From positions 58,749-122,748 of the forward strand of contig NZ_SPQN01000003.1 in assembly GCF_004571065.1 (NCBI RefSeq): a stretch of DNA of 64,000 nt, read 5' to 3'. The notes beneath the pieces are model-generated. The model ran no database searches, was not told the origin of the DNA, and saw only the letters and a program-made list of their open reading frames with translations. The position numbers were made by a program, and so were the translations under genes. Below are positions 23,851 to 34,857 of this stretch, in pieces. Each line of letters opens with the position of its first letter. The first letter of the stretch is position 1. The DNA comes from Geodermatophilus sp. DF01-2 (GTDB taxonomy: Bacteria > Actinomycetota > Actinomycetes > Mycobacteriales > Geodermatophilaceae).

Positions 23851-26562
23851 TCAGGAGCCGGCGTGCTCCGCCCCCAGCGCGGCACGGCCGGCCTCCAAGC
23901 GAGCCACCGGCACGCGGAACGGCGAGCAGGAGACGTAGTCCAGCCCCACCTCGTGGAAGAAGTGCACCGAGTCCGGGTCACCGCCGTGCTCGCCGCAGAT
24001 GCCGACCTTGAGCCCGGGCCGGGCCGCGCGACCGCCCTCGACGCCGATCTCCACGAGCCGGCCGACGCCGTCACGGTCGAGCGACTCGAACGGCGAGATG
24101 CCGAAGATGCCCTTGTCCAGGTAGGCGTGGAAGAACGCGGCCTCGACGTCGTCCCGGGAGAAGCCCCAGGTCATCTGCGTGAGGTCGTTGGTGCCGAAGG
24201 AGAAGAACTCGGCCGACTGGGCGATCTCCGCGGCGGTCAGCGCAGCGCGAGGCACCTCGATCATCGTCCCGATCAGGGCCTGCACGTCGACGCCGTGGCT
24301 CTCGCACACCTCGCCGAGGACGCGCTCGGACTCGTCCCGGATCGCCTCCAGCTCCTGGACCGCTCCGACCAGCGGGATCATGATCTCCGGCCGCGGGTCG
24401 CCGCCGGCCTTCCGGCGCTCGGACGCCGCCTCGGCGATCGCCCGCACCTGCATGGCGAACAGCCCCGGCACCACCAGGCCCAGCCGGACGCCGCGCAGAC
24501 CGAGCATCGGGTTGGACTCGTGCAACCGGCGGACGGCGGCCAGCAGCCGCAGCGTGCCCTCGTCGGCGTGCCCCTGCGCCTCGGCGACCGCGACCCGCAC
24601 GGAGAGGTCGGTGAGGTCCGGGAGGAACTCGTGCAGCGGCGGGTCGAGCAGCCGGATGGTCACCGGCAGGCCGTCCATCGCCTCGAAGATCTCCAGGAAG
24701 TCCTGCTTCTGCAGCGGCTCCAGCGCGTCGAGCGCGGCCTGCCGCTCGTCGTCCCCCTCGGCGAGGATGAGCTTCTCCACCAGCTGCCGCCGGTCGCCGA
24801 GGAACATGTGCTCGGTCCGGCACAGGCCGATGCCCCGCGCGCCGAACCGGCGCGCCCGGGCGGAGTCCTCCGGGGTGTCGGCGTTGGTCCGCACCTCCAG
24901 CCGCCGCACCTCGTCGGCGTGGGTGAGGATGCGGTGCACGCTGCGGACCAGGTCGTCGGCCTCGGCGGAGTCCGGGTCGATCTCGCCCTCGAAGTACCGG
25001 ACGACGGCGGAGTCCTCGACCGGCACCTCGCCCAGCCAGACCTTGCCGGTGGAGCCGTCGATCGAGACGACGTCACCCTCCTCCACGACCGTGCCGCCGG
25101 GCGCGGTGAACTTCTTCGCCTTGGTGTCGACCTGCAGCTCCTCGGCTCCGCAGACGCAGGTCTTCCCCATGCCGCGAGCGACGACGGCCGCGTGCGAGGT
25201 CTTGCCGCCGCGGCTGGTCAGCACGCCCTCCGCGGCGATCATCCCGGAGAGGTCGTCGGGGTTGGTCTCCCGGCGGACCAGCACGACCTTCTCGCCGCGG
25301 TTCGCCCACTCCACGGCCGTCTCCGACGAGAACACCGCCTTGCCGACGGCGGCGCCCGGCGAGGCGTTCATGCCTTGGGTGAGCTGGGTGGCGTCCCCGC
25401 CGGAGACGAAGCGCGGGAACATCAGCTGGGCGAGCTGGTCGCCGGTGACCCGCCGGACCGCCTCGTCCAGATCGATGAGGCCCTCGTCGACCAGCTGGGT
25501 GGCGATCCGGAAGGCCGCGGCCGCCGTCCGCTTGCCGACCCGGGTCTGCAGCATCCACAGCTTGTTGCGCTCGACGGTGAACTCGATGTCGCACAGGTCC
25601 CGGTAGTGCGACTCGAGGCGCGACATGATGCCGAGCAGCTCCTCGTAGGCGCCCTGGTCGATGCGTTCGAGCTCGGGCAGCGGCACGGTGTTGCGGATGC
25701 CGGCGACGACGTCCTCCCCCTGCGCGTTCTGCAGATAGTCGCCGTACACGCCCTGCTCACCGCTGCCGGGGTCGCGGGTGAAGGCCACGCCGGTGCCGGA
25801 GTCCATGCCCAGGTTGCCGAAGACCATGGCGACGACGTTGACCGCGGTGCCGGCGTCGCCGGGGATGCGCTCGCGACGGCGGTAGAGGATGGCCCGCTCG
25901 GAGTTCCACGAGTCGAAGACGGCGCTGATCGCCAGGTCCAGCTGCTCGCGCGGGTCCTGCGGGAAGTCGCGGCCGCACTGCTCGCGCACGATGGCCCTGA
26001 ACCGCCCGACGACGTCCTCGAGGTGCTGGGCGTCGAGGTCCAGGTCGGACTCGGTGCCCTGCTCGTGCTTGACCTCGTCGAGGGCGTCGTCGAAGAGCTC
26101 ACCGTCGATGCCGAGGACGGTCTTGCCGAACATCTGGATCAGCCGGCGGTAGGAGTCCCACGCGAAGCGCTCGCTGCCGGACTGCGCGGCCAGCCCGCGG
26201 ACCGACTCGTCGTTGAGGCCGACGTTGAGGACGGTCTCCATCATTCCGGGCATCGACGCCGCGGCACCGGACCGGACGGACACCAGGAGCGGATCCGACG
26301 GGTCGCCGAGGGTCTTGCCCATCGCCTTCTCCAGCGCCGTCAGGTGCTCGGTCACCTGGTCGGCCAGCTCCGGCGGGGTGCTGCCGTGCTGGAGGTAGTG
26401 GCGGCAGGCGTCGGTGGTGATGGTGAACCCGGGCGGCACGGGCAGTCCGAGGTTGGTCATCTCCGCCAGGTTCGCGCCCTTGCCGCCCAGCAGGTCCTTC
26501 TGGTCCTTGCTGCCCTGGCTGAAGTCGTAGACCCAGGTCGTCGCCCCGGTTCCGTCCGCCAC
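23851..26562 (-). CDS. ppdK: Pyruvate, phosphate dikinase
   Basis: 903-residue PPDK, interconverting pyruvate + ATP + Pi and PEP + AMP + PPi. N-terminal ATP-grasp domain (LLGGKGANLAEMTNLGLPVPPGFTI; SVRSGAAASMPGMM), central phosphohistidine domain with catalytic His in GGKTSHAAVVARGMGK, C-terminal PEP/pyruvate TIM barrel with GTNDLTQMTWG and the proton-donor Cys in ICGEHGG. All key residues are present and the length is normal. Start GTG 26562 has GGAGGT 6 nt upstream. It is monocistronic between the YdcF-like gene and a repeat-bearing gap. Confidence 0.96.
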   Translation of the reverse strand: MADGTGATTWVYDFSQGSKDQKDLLGGKGANLAEMTNLGLPVPPGFTITTDACRHYLQHGSTPPELADQVTEHLTALEKAMGKTLGDPSDPLLVSVRSGAAASMPGMMETVLNVGLNDESVRGLAAQSGSERFAWDSYRRLIQMFGKTVLGIDGELFDDALDEVKHEQGTESDLDLDAQHLEDVVGRFRAIVREQCGRDFPQDPREQLDLAISAVFDSWNSERAILYRRRERIPGDAGTAVNVVAMVFGNLGMDSGTGVAFTRDPGSGEQGVYGDYLQNAQGEDVVAGIRNTVPLPELERIDQGAYEELLGIMSRLESHYRDLCDIEFTVERNKLWMLQTRVGKRTAAAAFRIATQLVDEGLIDLDEAVRRVTGDQLAQLMFPRFVSGGDATQLTQGMNASPGAAVGKAVFSSETAVEWANRGEKVVLVRRETNPDDLSGMIAAEGVLTSRGGKTSHAAVVARGMGKTCVCGAEELQVDTKAKKFTAPGGTVVEEGDVVSIDGSTGKVWLGEVPVEDSAVVRYFEGEIDPDSAEADDLVRSVHRILTHADEVRRLEVRTNADTPEDSARARRFGARGIGLCRTEHMFLGDRRQLVEKLILAEGDDERQAALDALEPLQKQDFLEIFEAMDGLPVTIRLLDPPLHEFLPDLTDLSVRVAVAEAQGHADEGTLRLLAAVRRLHESNPMLGLRGVRLGLVVPGLFAMQVRAIAEAASERRKAGGDPRPEIMIPLVGAVQELEAIRDESERVLGEVCESHGVDVQALIGTMIEVPRAALTAAEIAQSAEFFSFGTNDLTQMTWGFSRDDVEAAFFHAYLDKGIFGISPFESLDRDGVGRLVEIGVEGGRAARPGLKVGICGEHGGDPDSVHFFHEVGLDYVSCSPFRVPVARLEAGRAALGAEHAGS

Positions 26563-26774
26563 CGTGCACCTCCGCGCTCGTTCGCCGGCCGCTGTTGCCC
26601 GCCGGGGACGGCGCCCCGGGTCCCCCGTCCGCCGCCTCGGCGAGCACGGCCCCGAGCTGCTGTCGCAGGTAGACGTCTCATACGTCCGCTCGGGACCAGA
26701 CAGCGATCGTGGCCCAGCCGAGAGGGACGCGCCAGCCCGCCGGGCTCGGTGACGGACCGAACGGCCGCCCGTCA

Positions 26775-26835
26775 GGGTCCTGCCGGCCCCGTCCCGGGCT
26801 CCGCCCTGAGCCTGCGAAGGGTGGGGTCCTTCCAC
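26775..26835 (+). repeat. Structured intergenic repeat, copy E
   Basis: Hairpin CCCT (26804-26807) - GAGCCTGCGA loop (26808-26817) - AGGG (26818-26821), preceded by GGGTCCTGCCGGCCCCGTCCC and followed by GGGGTCCTTCCAC. It shares loop and flank words with copies A-C. It lies 3' of the gene ending at 26857 and 5' of ppdK; no gene is seen elsewhere in 26563-26856. Confidence 0.7.
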
Positions 26836-26856
26836 GAGGCGTGGGGGAGGTCTTTC

Positions 26857-27309
26857 TCAGTCCGACGTGGTCCCGCAGACGCGGGCGCCCTGCTCGCTGA
26901 CCACGGTGAGGACGGAGGTGCTGCCGTCGCTCCAGCTCACCTCGACCCGCTGGACCGGCGCGCCGTCCACCTCGTCGGCGATCGTGCCGGTGACCTCCCC
27001 GGTGCCGCCCGCCGCGTACTCGGCGGGCACCGCCTGGGGCGCGACCCGAGCCCGCTCCTCGGCGCAGAGCAGGCCGTAGGCCGTCTCGAGGTCGTCCTGG
27101 GCGAGCGCGGCGAGGAAGACGCCGGTGACCTGCCGCGCCTGCTCCTCCGGGCTGCCCTTCACCAGCGGCAGTCCGACGGCCATGCCGACGGCGACGGCGA
27201 CCGTGCCGCCGATGACCGCCAGGATCAGCGCCCGCGCCGGCCGCGGGGTGCCGGTGTGCAGCGGCGCCGGGTCGTCGTCGTAGAGGTAGGGACCCTGGGT
27301 GCTGCTCAT
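26857..27309 (-). CDS. Membrane-anchored hypothetical protein
   Basis: 150-residue protein: Pro/Asp-rich cytoplasmic N-terminus, one transmembrane helix (about residues 27-50, ALILAVIGGTVAVAVGMAVGL), then an exported domain with KGSPEEQARQVTGVFLAALAQDDLETAYGLLC and a final strand region ending RVCGTTSD. The layout resembles DUF4878-type anchored proteins with NTF2-like extracellular domains, and two Cys could form a disulfide. ATG 27309 overlaps the stop of the dihydrouridine synthase gene, so the two are coupled. Function unknown. Confidence 0.75.
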   Translation of the reverse strand: MSSTQGPYLYDDDPAPLHTGTPRPARALILAVIGGTVAVAVGMAVGLPLVKGSPEEQARQVTGVFLAALAQDDLETAYGLLCAEERARVAPQAVPAEYAAGGTGEVTGTIADEVDGAPVQRVEVSWSDGSTSVLTVVSEQGARVCGTTSD

Positions 27310-28478
27310 CCGCCGCTCGCCATCAGCTCGGCCCCGGCCGGCGGCCGGGGGTCGTCGCGGTCGGCCAGCCAGCCCTCGGGGAGGGCCACCGGGCGCGGCG
27401 GGCTGGTGCGCCCGCGCGGTCCGCCGAGCACCGCCGTCGGGTAGGGCTGGTCGGGGATGCCGGCCAGCAGCTCGGCCAGCTCGTCGAGGGAGCCCACCAT
27501 CGCCAGCGCCCGGCGGACGTCGGAGCCGACGGAGAAGCCCTTGAGGTACCAGGCCACGTGCTTGCGGAAGTCGGTGCAGCCGTGCAGCTCGCCCTGCTCC
27601 TCGCTCAGCAGGGTCGCGTGCCGGTGCATGACCGTGGCGACCTCGCGCAGGGTGGGCAGCGCGCGTCGGGACCTCCCGGCGAAGGCGGCTGCCAGGTCGC
27701 CGAACAGCCACGGTCGGCCCAGGCAGCCCCGGCCGATGACGACGCCGGCGCACCCGGTCTCGGCCACCATCCGCAGCGCGTCGTCGGCCTCCCAGATGTC
27801 GCCGTTGCCCAGCACGGGGATGTCGACGGTCTCGACCAACCGCGCGATCGGCGCCCAGTCGGCGGTGCCGCTGTAGAGCTGGTCGGCGGTGCGCCCGTGC
27901 AGGGTGATCGCGGCGGCGCCCTCGTCCTGGGCGATCCGGCCGGCGTCTGCGTAGGTGACGTGGTCGGCGTCGATGCCGATGCGGGTCTTCACGGTCACCG
28001 GCACGTCCCGCGCGGCACCGACGGCGGCACGCACGATGTCGCGGAAGAGCACCCGCCGCCACGGCAGCGCCGAGCCCCCGCCCTTGCGGGTCACCTTGGG
28101 CACCGGGCAGCCGAAGTTGAGGTCGATGTGCGCCGGGCGGGTGCCGGCGACGCCCTCGTCGACGAGCATCTCGACCGCGCGGCCCACGGTGGCCGGGTCG
28201 ACGCCGTAGAGCTGGACGGAGAAGGCGTCCTCCTCGTCCGGGGTCGCCCGCACCATCTGCAGCGTCTTCTCGTTGCGCTCGACCAGCGCCCGTGTGGTGA
28301 TCATCTCGCAGACGTAGAGGCCGGCGCCGAACTCGCGGCACAGCGTGCGGAACGCCGGGTTGGTGATGCCGGCCATCGGCGCGAGCACCACGGCGGGGTC
28401 GACGGTGAGCGAGCCCAGGCGCAGCGGAGCGTAACCGGTCGCGGAGGACGACGGCCGCTCGAGGACGCTGCTGCTCAC
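27306..28478 (-). CDS. dusB: tRNA-dihydrouridine synthase (DusB-type)
   Basis: 390-residue FMN-dependent enzyme reducing uridines in the tRNA D-loop with NADPH. TIM barrel motifs APMAGITNPAFR, catalytic Cys in LNFGCPVPKVTRKGGGSAL, VKTRIGID, TLHGRTADQLYSG, GNGDIW and GRGCLGRPW are present; the C-terminal tRNA-binding region has DFRKHVAWYLKG. GTG 28478 is the start, with GGAG close upstream. The last 40 residues are a Pro-rich extension. It is the first of a two-gene unit with the membrane-anchored hypothetical. Confidence 0.93.
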   Translation of the reverse strand: MSSSVLERPSSSATGYAPLRLGSLTVDPAVVLAPMAGITNPAFRTLCREFGAGLYVCEMITTRALVERNEKTLQMVRATPDEEDAFSVQLYGVDPATVGRAVEMLVDEGVAGTRPAHIDLNFGCPVPKVTRKGGGSALPWRRVLFRDIVRAAVGAARDVPVTVKTRIGIDADHVTYADAGRIAQDEGAAAITLHGRTADQLYSGTADWAPIARLVETVDIPVLGNGDIWEADDALRMVAETGCAGVVIGRGCLGRPWLFGDLAAAFAGRSRRALPTLREVATVMHRHATLLSEEQGELHGCTDFRKHVAWYLKGFSVGSDVRRALAMVGSLDELAELLAGIPDQPYPTAVLGGPRGRTSPPRPVALPEGWLADRDDPRPPAGAELMASGG

Positions 28479-28766
28479 CGCTCCAGGGTAGGCGGTGCCC
28501 TTCCGTCGATCTCCGCGGAAACCGCCGTCGGGGAGCAGCGGGCTGAGGCTTGCAAACCTGGCCGTGTGCGGTGCACCGACTGGGACCACGACCGCTGGTA
28601 CACCACCTGCTCTTCGAGCACGTCCCGGTCCCACGCTCACCGTCCGGCAGGTGCGGTCGCAGGTGGGAACCGTGCTGCGGGGCATGCGGGTGCGGCGACT
28701 GCTCCTCCGGCGCTAACTGCTCACCTGGACCAAGCCGCCGGGCCGTCGTCCACCCGCAGCCGGCCG

Positions 28767-29114
28767 TCATCCCACCGGCACCGTCCGCAGGTCGGTGTGC
28801 TGCGCCAGCACCGCGAAGTCGCGGTCCCGGTGCAGGACGGGCACGCCGTTGCGCAGCGCCACGGCGGCCACGAGACAGTCGTTGAGCGAACGGGGTGCCT
28901 CACCCCCGCGACGGCAGGCGCGGTAGAGGCCGGCGGCCATTTCGGCGTCGATCGGGGACTCCTGCCGCAGGTGTGCCGCTCCGGCGAGGAACCGGCGCAG
29001 ACGGTCGGCGTGCATCTCGTCGGTCGTCCCGGCGAGCACCTCCAGCAGGACGACGTCGGTCGTCGCGGCCCGCCGCTCGTCGATGAGAGCGTCGAGCGCC
29101 TCGGCCTCCGGCAC
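28767..29114 (-). pseudogene. PIN-domain (VapC-like) toxin lacking its N-terminus
   Basis: 115 codons read as the body of a PIN-domain RNase: ATTDVVLLEVLAGTTDE, AAGLYRACRRGGEAPRSLNDCLVAAVAL and GVPVLHRDRDFAVLA, which carry the central Glu and the two later Asp metal ligands. The first strand with the family's initial Asp (VDTSVW-type) is missing: the best start, GTG 29114, lies only 24 bp from the glyS stop and no frame upstream supplies it. No VapB-type antitoxin is beside it. Probably a decayed toxin gene. Confidence 0.75.
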
Positions 29115-29138
29115 CGGTTCGTCTCGCAGGGGCCCGCT

Positions 29139-30542
<1,404 letters not shown>

Positions 30543-30619
30543 GGGGAGGGGCTCCATCCGGCTGGCGGTCGGCGGGTTGACCGCTCCACGGTAGTTGCCG
30601 GGCCGGCCGTGCTCGCCCA

Positions 30620-31183
30620 TCACCCGCTCCCGAGCAGCACGACCGCCGACACCCCCGCCGCGATCATCAGGAGGAGCACGAACAACGCCAGCGCCCGGAC
30701 GGGGTGGCGGCGCGGGACGACGCGCGGGTACGGCAGCGGGCCCGGTCCCGGGCCGGCCAGCCACGCCACCGTCGCTGCGTCGCCGGGTCGGCCGGTGCCG
30801 CCCGGCAGGTGGACGGTGGGCCGGTCCGCGACCGGGGCCTCCGGCTCGGCCGCGGGTGTCGACGTCGCGTCGGCCGGCGCCTCGGGGGCCGGAGCAGCGG
30901 CGGACGCCGGCACCGCCCGCCTCGGGGCCGGCCGGGCGCCGGCGACCGTCGGCAGCGCCGGCATCACCGTCGTCGGGGGCCCGGCCACGGCGGGCGCCTC
31001 GGTCGGGGACGGCGTCTCTCCCGGGAGCGACACCCCGGCTGGGGGCGGCACCACGAAGTTGCCGATCAGGCGCGTCGGCCGCTCGCCGGTCGGCACGGGG
31101 AGGACGCGGACGGGACGGGTCCGCTCGTCGCCTGCGGCGGCCGGATCGGGCCGGCCGGGCTCGACGGAGGGTTGCTGGCTCAC
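30620..31183 (-). CDS. Pro/Ala-rich protein with C-terminal membrane anchor
   Basis: 187-residue hypothetical. About 150 residues are low-complexity Pro/Ala/Thr-rich, with one recognisable [13 protein letters not shown] stretch, followed by a single transmembrane helix at the C-terminus ([26 protein letters not shown]). It would be a tail-anchored or short-tailed membrane protein with a disordered cytoplasmic region. GTG 31183 follows GGGGAG by 6 nt. No homolog is recognised; the long disordered part makes a gene call from composition alone less certain. Confidence 0.6.
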   Translation of the reverse strand: MSQQPSVEPGRPDPAAAGDERTRPVRVLPVPTGERPTRLIGNFVVPPPAGVSLPGETPSPTEAPAVAGPPTTVMPALPTVAGARPAPRRAVPASAAAPAPEAPADATSTPAAEPEAPVADRPTVHLPGGTGRPGDAATVAWLAGPGPGPLPYPRVVPRRHPVRALALFVLLLMIAAGVSAVVLLGSG

Positions 31184-31298
31184 GATGACTCCCCGCGTCG
31201 TCCGAGCGGCGCCGCTCGGATGCGGCTGGCACGGGAGTGGAGTGGGACGGGTCCAGGGATAGCCACCCGGGCGTCCGGCCACACGTCGCTCGGGCACG

Positions 31299-31574
31299 TC
31301 AGATCGGGTCGTACACGCCCGGCTCGTCGAGGGCATGAACCCACACCGGAGCGCCGGCGATCTTCACCTCGGCGGCCGACAGCGCCCGGCGGTAGGCGCC
31401 GACGCCGTCCCAGCGGGTGACCAGCGCCCACAGCGCCGGGTCGTCGACGCAGCGACCGACGTCGCCGCCCCGGTGGCCGGGACGGGCGGCGAGGGCGGCC
31501 AGCAGGGCGTCGACGGCGGCGGTGAACGCGGGGACGTCGTCCTCGGGCACCCGCAGACGGGTCACCGCGAACAT
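31299..31574 (-). CDS. Antibiotic biosynthesis monooxygenase (ABM)-domain protein
   Basis: 91-residue ferredoxin-like ABM domain protein: [33 protein letters not shown], then VDDPALWALVTRWDGVGAYRRALS. Family members are small dimeric monooxygenases or structural homologs acting on quinones or haem; no catalytic residues can be fixed. ATG 31574 shares a base with the uppS stop, so it is translationally coupled to uppS. The same neighbour is common beside uppS in actinobacteria (recollection). Confidence 0.8.
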   Translation of the reverse strand: MFAVTRLRVPEDDVPAFTAAVDALLAALAARPGHRGGDVGRCVDDPALWALVTRWDGVGAYRRALSAAEVKIAGAPVWVHALDEPGVYDPI

Positions 31575-32350
31575 CAGGCGCTGCCGAAGCGGCGCTGCCG
31601 CGAGGCGTACTCCTCGCACGCGGCCCAGAGGTGCCGGCGGTCGAAGTCCGGCCACAGGGTGTCGAGGAAGACGAACTCGGCGTAGGCCGACTGCCACAGC
31701 AGGAAGTTGCTGGTGCGGTTCTCCCCGGAACTGCGCACGAACAGGTCGACGTCGGGCATGTCCGGCTCGTCGAGGAACCGGGCGACGGCGCCCTCGTCGA
31801 CCTGGTCCGGGTCGAGCCGGCCGGCGGCGACCTCGCGGGCGATGGCCGCGGCGGCGTCGGCGATCTCGGCCCGCCCGCCGTAGTTGACGCACATGGTGAG
31901 CGTGAGGACGTCGTTGTCGCGGGTGAGTTCCTCCGCGACCTCGAGCTCCTTGATGACGCTGCGCCACAGCCGCGGACGCCGGCCGGCCCAGCGCACCCGC
32001 ACCCCGAGCTCGTGCATCTCGTCGCGGCGGCGGCGGATCACGTCGCGGTTGAACCCCATGAGGAAGCGGACCTCCTCCGGGCTGCGCCGCCAGTTCTCGG
32101 TGGAGAAGGCGTAGGCGCTGATCGCCTTCACGCCCAGCTCGATCGCGCCCTCGACGCAGTCGAACAGCGAGGACTCCCCCGCCTCGTGCCCGGCGGTGCG
32201 CGGCAACCCGCGCTGCTTGGCCCAGCGGCCGTTGCCGTCCATCACGATCGCCACGTGGCCGGGGACCCTGTCCGGCGGCAGCTGCGGCGGCCGGACACCC
32301 GACGGGTGCGGGTTCGGGGCCTTCACATCACGACGGACCTCACGCCTCAC
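31574..32350 (-). CDS. uppS: Isoprenyl (undecaprenyl/decaprenyl) diphosphate synthase
   Basis: 258-residue cis-prenyltransferase building the C50/C55 carrier for cell-wall synthesis. Conserved regions: [24 protein letters not shown] with catalytic Asp, [48 protein letters not shown] (usual RTSGE reads RSSGE) and WPDFDR. Start GTG 32350 overlaps recO by 11 nt; a later GTG at 32326 ([10 protein letters not shown]) would give 250 residues. Part of the era-recO-uppS-ABM run of overlapping genes. Confidence 0.95.
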   Translation of the reverse strand: MRREVRRDVKAPNPHPSGVRPPQLPPDRVPGHVAIVMDGNGRWAKQRGLPRTAGHEAGESSLFDCVEGAIELGVKAISAYAFSTENWRRSPEEVRFLMGFNRDVIRRRRDEMHELGVRVRWAGRRPRLWRSVIKELEVAEELTRDNDVLTLTMCVNYGGRAEIADAAAAIAREVAAGRLDPDQVDEGAVARFLDEPDMPDVDLFVRSSGENRTSNFLLWQSAYAEFVFLDTLWPDFDRRHLWAACEEYASRQRRFGSA

Positions 32351-33134
32351 TCAGCAGACCCACTTCCCGGCGGGGCACCGTCGGATCGGACCGGTCAACC
32401 AGCGGCAGCGAGCGCAGGCCGCGCTCCAGGTGCCACTGCAGCAGCGCGGCCACCAACCCGCTGCCCTCCCGCCGGGTGCCGCCGTGGCTGGCCTCGGCGG
32501 CGTCCCAGTCGCCGGTGAGCAGCGCGTCGAGCAGCTCGATGGTGGCCGGGTTGGGCATCGCCGAGCCGGTGGGCCGGCAGGCCGGGCACACCATGCCGCC
32601 GGCGGGCACCGAGAAGTGCCGGTGCGGGCCCTCCTCACCGCAGCGGGCGCAGCCGCCCAGCGCGGGCTCCCACCCGGCCACCGACATGGCCCGCAGCAGG
32701 AAGGCGTCGAGCACCAGGCCGGCCGGGTGGCTGCGCTCGGACAGTGCCCGCAGCGCGCCGATGACGAGGAGGAACAGCCGCAGGTTCGGCTCCTTCTCCT
32801 CCTCGGCGGTGAGCCGGTCGGCGGTCTCCAGCACCGCGGTGCCGGCGGTGTAGGCGGGGTAGTCGGCGACGATCGGCCGGCCGTAGGCGCGGATCGACTC
32901 GGCCTGGCTCACGATGTCGAGCGTGCGGCCGGTGTAGAGCTGCAGGTCGACGTGGCTGAACGGCTCCAGCCGGGCGCCGAACTTGCTCTTGGTGCGGCGC
33001 ACGCCCTTGGCCACCGCCCGCACCTTGCCGTGCCGGCGGGTGAGCACCGTGACGATGCGGTCGGCCTCGCCCAGCTTCTGGGTGCGCAGGACGACGCCCT
33101 CGTCGCGGTACAGCGACTTCGGTGTGGTGCTCAT
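32340..33134 (-). CDS. recO: DNA repair protein RecO
   Basis: 264-residue RecO, which with RecR loads RecA on SSB-coated DNA. N-terminal OB fold ([40 protein letters not shown]), helical middle, and a zinc-finger region CARCG...VCPAC. Length is typical. ATG 33134 shares one base with the era stop, and the stop overlaps the uppS start. The gene order era-recO-uppS is conserved in actinobacteria. Confidence 0.96.
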   Translation of the reverse strand: MSTTPKSLYRDEGVVLRTQKLGEADRIVTVLTRRHGKVRAVAKGVRRTKSKFGARLEPFSHVDLQLYTGRTLDIVSQAESIRAYGRPIVADYPAYTAGTAVLETADRLTAEEEKEPNLRLFLLVIGALRALSERSHPAGLVLDAFLLRAMSVAGWEPALGGCARCGEEGPHRHFSVPAGGMVCPACRPTGSAMPNPATIELLDALLTGDWDAAEASHGGTRREGSGLVAALLQWHLERGLRSLPLVDRSDPTVPRREVGLLSEA

Positions 33135-34060
33135 CAGTAGCCCAGCCGGTTGAGCTTCTTGGGGTCGTCCTGCCACTCACCGAGCACCGTGACGTGCAGG
33201 TCGAGGTGGACCCGGGCGCCGAGCCGCGCCTCCATCCCGTGCCGGGCCTCGGTGCCGATCGCCTTGACGATCGAGCCGCCCTTTCCCAGCAGCATCGGCT
33301 TCTGGCTGGGACGCTCGACGTGCAGCAGCGCGTGGACCTCGACCAGCTCGCCGCCGTCCCGCTTGGGGTCGGGACGGCGGGTCATCTCCTCGATGGTGAC
33401 GGCGAGGGAGTGCGGAACCTCCTGGAACACCTTCTCCAGGGCCGCCTCGCGGACGAGCTCGGCGAGCTGCCGCTCGACGTCCTCGTCGGTGGTCTGCTCT
33501 TCGGGGTAGAGCGGCGGGCCCTCCGGCAGCAGGCCGACCAGCAGGTCTTCCAGCAGCTCGACCTGGTCGCCCCGGACCGCGCTGACCGGCACCACCTCGG
33601 CCGCCTCGACGAGCTGGCTGGCGGCGAGCAGCTGCTCGGCGACCTGCTTCCTGCTCGCGGCGTCGGTCTTGGTCACCACGACGACGACCGGCGCCGTCAC
33701 CTCGCGCAGCTGGCGGGCGATGAACCGGTCGCCGGTCCCGACGGGCTGGTCGGCGGGCACGCAGAAGACGACGACGTCGACGTCGGCGAGGGTGTCGCGG
33801 ACGACGTCGTTGAGCCGACGACCCAGCAGGCTCTTCGGCTTGTGCAGACCAGGGGTGTCGACGAGGACCAGCTGCCCGCTCGGCCGGTGGACGACGCCGC
33901 GGATGGCGTGCCGGGTGGTCTGCGGGCGGTTGCTGACGATGCCGACCTTCTCGCCGACCAGCGCGTTGGTCAGCGTGGTCTTGCCGGCGTTGGGGCGGCC
34001 CACCAGACAGGCGAAGCCGCTGCGGTACGGCGGCTGCTCCGGCGGCGTCACGGCGTCCAT
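33134..34060 (-). CDS. era: GTPase Era
   Basis: 308-residue ribosome-assembly GTPase binding the 3' end of 16S rRNA. G1 [10 protein letters not shown]3 DTPGLHK, G4 TKTD and G5 VSAVRG are clear; the C-terminal KH domain has [16 protein letters not shown] 34060 (MDAVTPPEQ) lies immediately after GGGAGG; the GTG at 34051 has better spacing (9 nt) and could be the true start, giving 305 residues. GTG 34081 is a third option. First gene of the era-recO-uppS-ABM unit. Confidence 0.95.
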   Translation of the reverse strand: MDAVTPPEQPPYRSGFACLVGRPNAGKTTLTNALVGEKVGIVSNRPQTTRHAIRGVVHRPSGQLVLVDTPGLHKPKSLLGRRLNDVVRDTLADVDVVVFCVPADQPVGTGDRFIARQLREVTAPVVVVVTKTDAASRKQVAEQLLAASQLVEAAEVVPVSAVRGDQVELLEDLLVGLLPEGPPLYPEEQTTDEDVERQLAELVREAALEKVFQEVPHSLAVTIEEMTRRPDPKRDGGELVEVHALLHVERPSQKPMLLGKGGSIVKAIGTEARHGMEARLGARVHLDLHVTVLGEWQDDPKKLNRLGY

Positions 34061-34102
34061 CCTCCCACCCGTCGCCGACACCTCTGGTCATCCGCCCACG
34101 CC

Positions 34103-34174
34103 GGCATGGCGGGCGGTCCTCGTGGCCTGCAGGTGCTGCAGGACCGGCAGAGCACGAGAGACGCCGGCCATGCC
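34103..34174. repeat. Nested inverted repeats in the era / 34195 divergent gap
   Basis: Three nested arm pairs: GGCATGGC (34103-34110)/GCCATGCC (34167-34174), CTCGTG (34119-34124)/CACGAG (34153-34158) and CCTGCAG (34126-34132)/CTGCAGG (34136-34142). They occupy the promoter region between two divergent genes. Could be an operator or an imperfect hairpin; function not known. Confidence 0.4.
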
Positions 34175-34194
34175 GCCCTGGGACGATCGACGTC

Positions 34195-34791
34195 GTGGCT
34201 GGGCGGAGACGGCGGGAGCGGCACGAGTCCCTGGCGGTGCGGGCGCTGCGGGAGCGGGACCGGCACGCCGTCCAGGTCGGCGGCCACGGCTTCTTCCCCG
34301 GCCGCGGGCCGCGCCGCGCGGCCACGGTGACCCCGGCACCGCTGCGCTACTGGCAGTACGACCCGGCGCGATCGTGGCTGGTCGTCGCCGTGCTGCTCTC
34401 CGTGGCCGCGTGGCTCGGGCTGGCCGCCTGGGTCGGCGGACCGGGGTCGGTGGCCGCGGAGGTGCCGCTCGCCGTGCTGCTCGGGGTCGCCGTCCTGGTG
34501 CTGTCGACGACCCGGCTCACCGTCTCCGACTCCGGGCTGTCCTTCGACGTCGCCGGGCTGCGGCGGACGTCGTCGGTGCACGTGGTGGCCCGCAGCCTCG
34601 TGCAGGAGGTGCGCCGCGGGCGCCCGCCGGAGGGCTGGCCCAAGGGGAAGCGGCGCGGCGGCTGGTGGCCCGGTCGCACGCGGGTCGCCGTCCGGCATCT
34701 GTCGACCGACGGCGCGGACGAGCAGGCGTTCACCGCCTGGGTTCGCGACCCCGAGGCGTTCGCCGAGGCCCTCGGCCGGCCGCTGCACTGA
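34195..34791 (+). CDS. Two-helix membrane protein with PH-like C-terminal domain
   Basis: 198-residue hypothetical. A basic N-terminus (about 48 residues) precedes two transmembrane helices (SWLVVAVLLSVAAWLGLAAWV and VPLAVLLGVAVLVL), then a strand-rich cytoplasmic domain (TRLTVSDSGLSFDVAGLRRTSSVHVVARSLVQEVRRG) that looks like a bacterial PH-type fold. Start GTG 34195 with no clear ribosome-binding site. It is divergent from era and ends 29 bp before a perfect 17-bp hairpin that probably terminates it. Confidence 0.65.
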   Translation: MAGRRRRERHESLAVRALRERDRHAVQVGGHGFFPGRGPRRAATVTPAPLRYWQYDPARSWLVVAVLLSVAAWLGLAAWVGGPGSVAAEVPLAVLLGVAVLVLSTTRLTVSDSGLSFDVAGLRRTSSVHVVARSLVQEVRRGRPPEGWPKGKRRGGWWPGRTRVAVRHLSTDGADEQAFTAWVRDPEAFAEALGRPLH

Positions 34792-34819
34792 GTCGGACCG
34801 ACGAGGTCGTCCTGGCGGT

Positions 34820-34857
34820 CCTCCGGCGCTGAGTGCAGGCGCACTCAGCGCCGGAGG
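34820..34857. terminator. Perfect 17-bp hairpin terminator
   Basis: CCTCCGGCGCTGAGTGC (34820-34836), loop AGGC, then its exact complement (34841-34857). It lies 29 bp after the stop at 34791. No T-tract follows, typical of high-GC actinobacterial terminators. The rest of the gap (34858-35128) shows no convincing gene; a minus-strand frame there has a hydrophobic stretch but no start context. Confidence 0.75.

Noticed and set aside
23506..27444. A very long plus-strand open frame (over 1300 codons) opposite ppdK
   Set aside because: It mirrors the minus-strand ppdK, whose motifs are complete; the plus-strand translation is low-complexity with no domain. High GC leaves antisense frames open.
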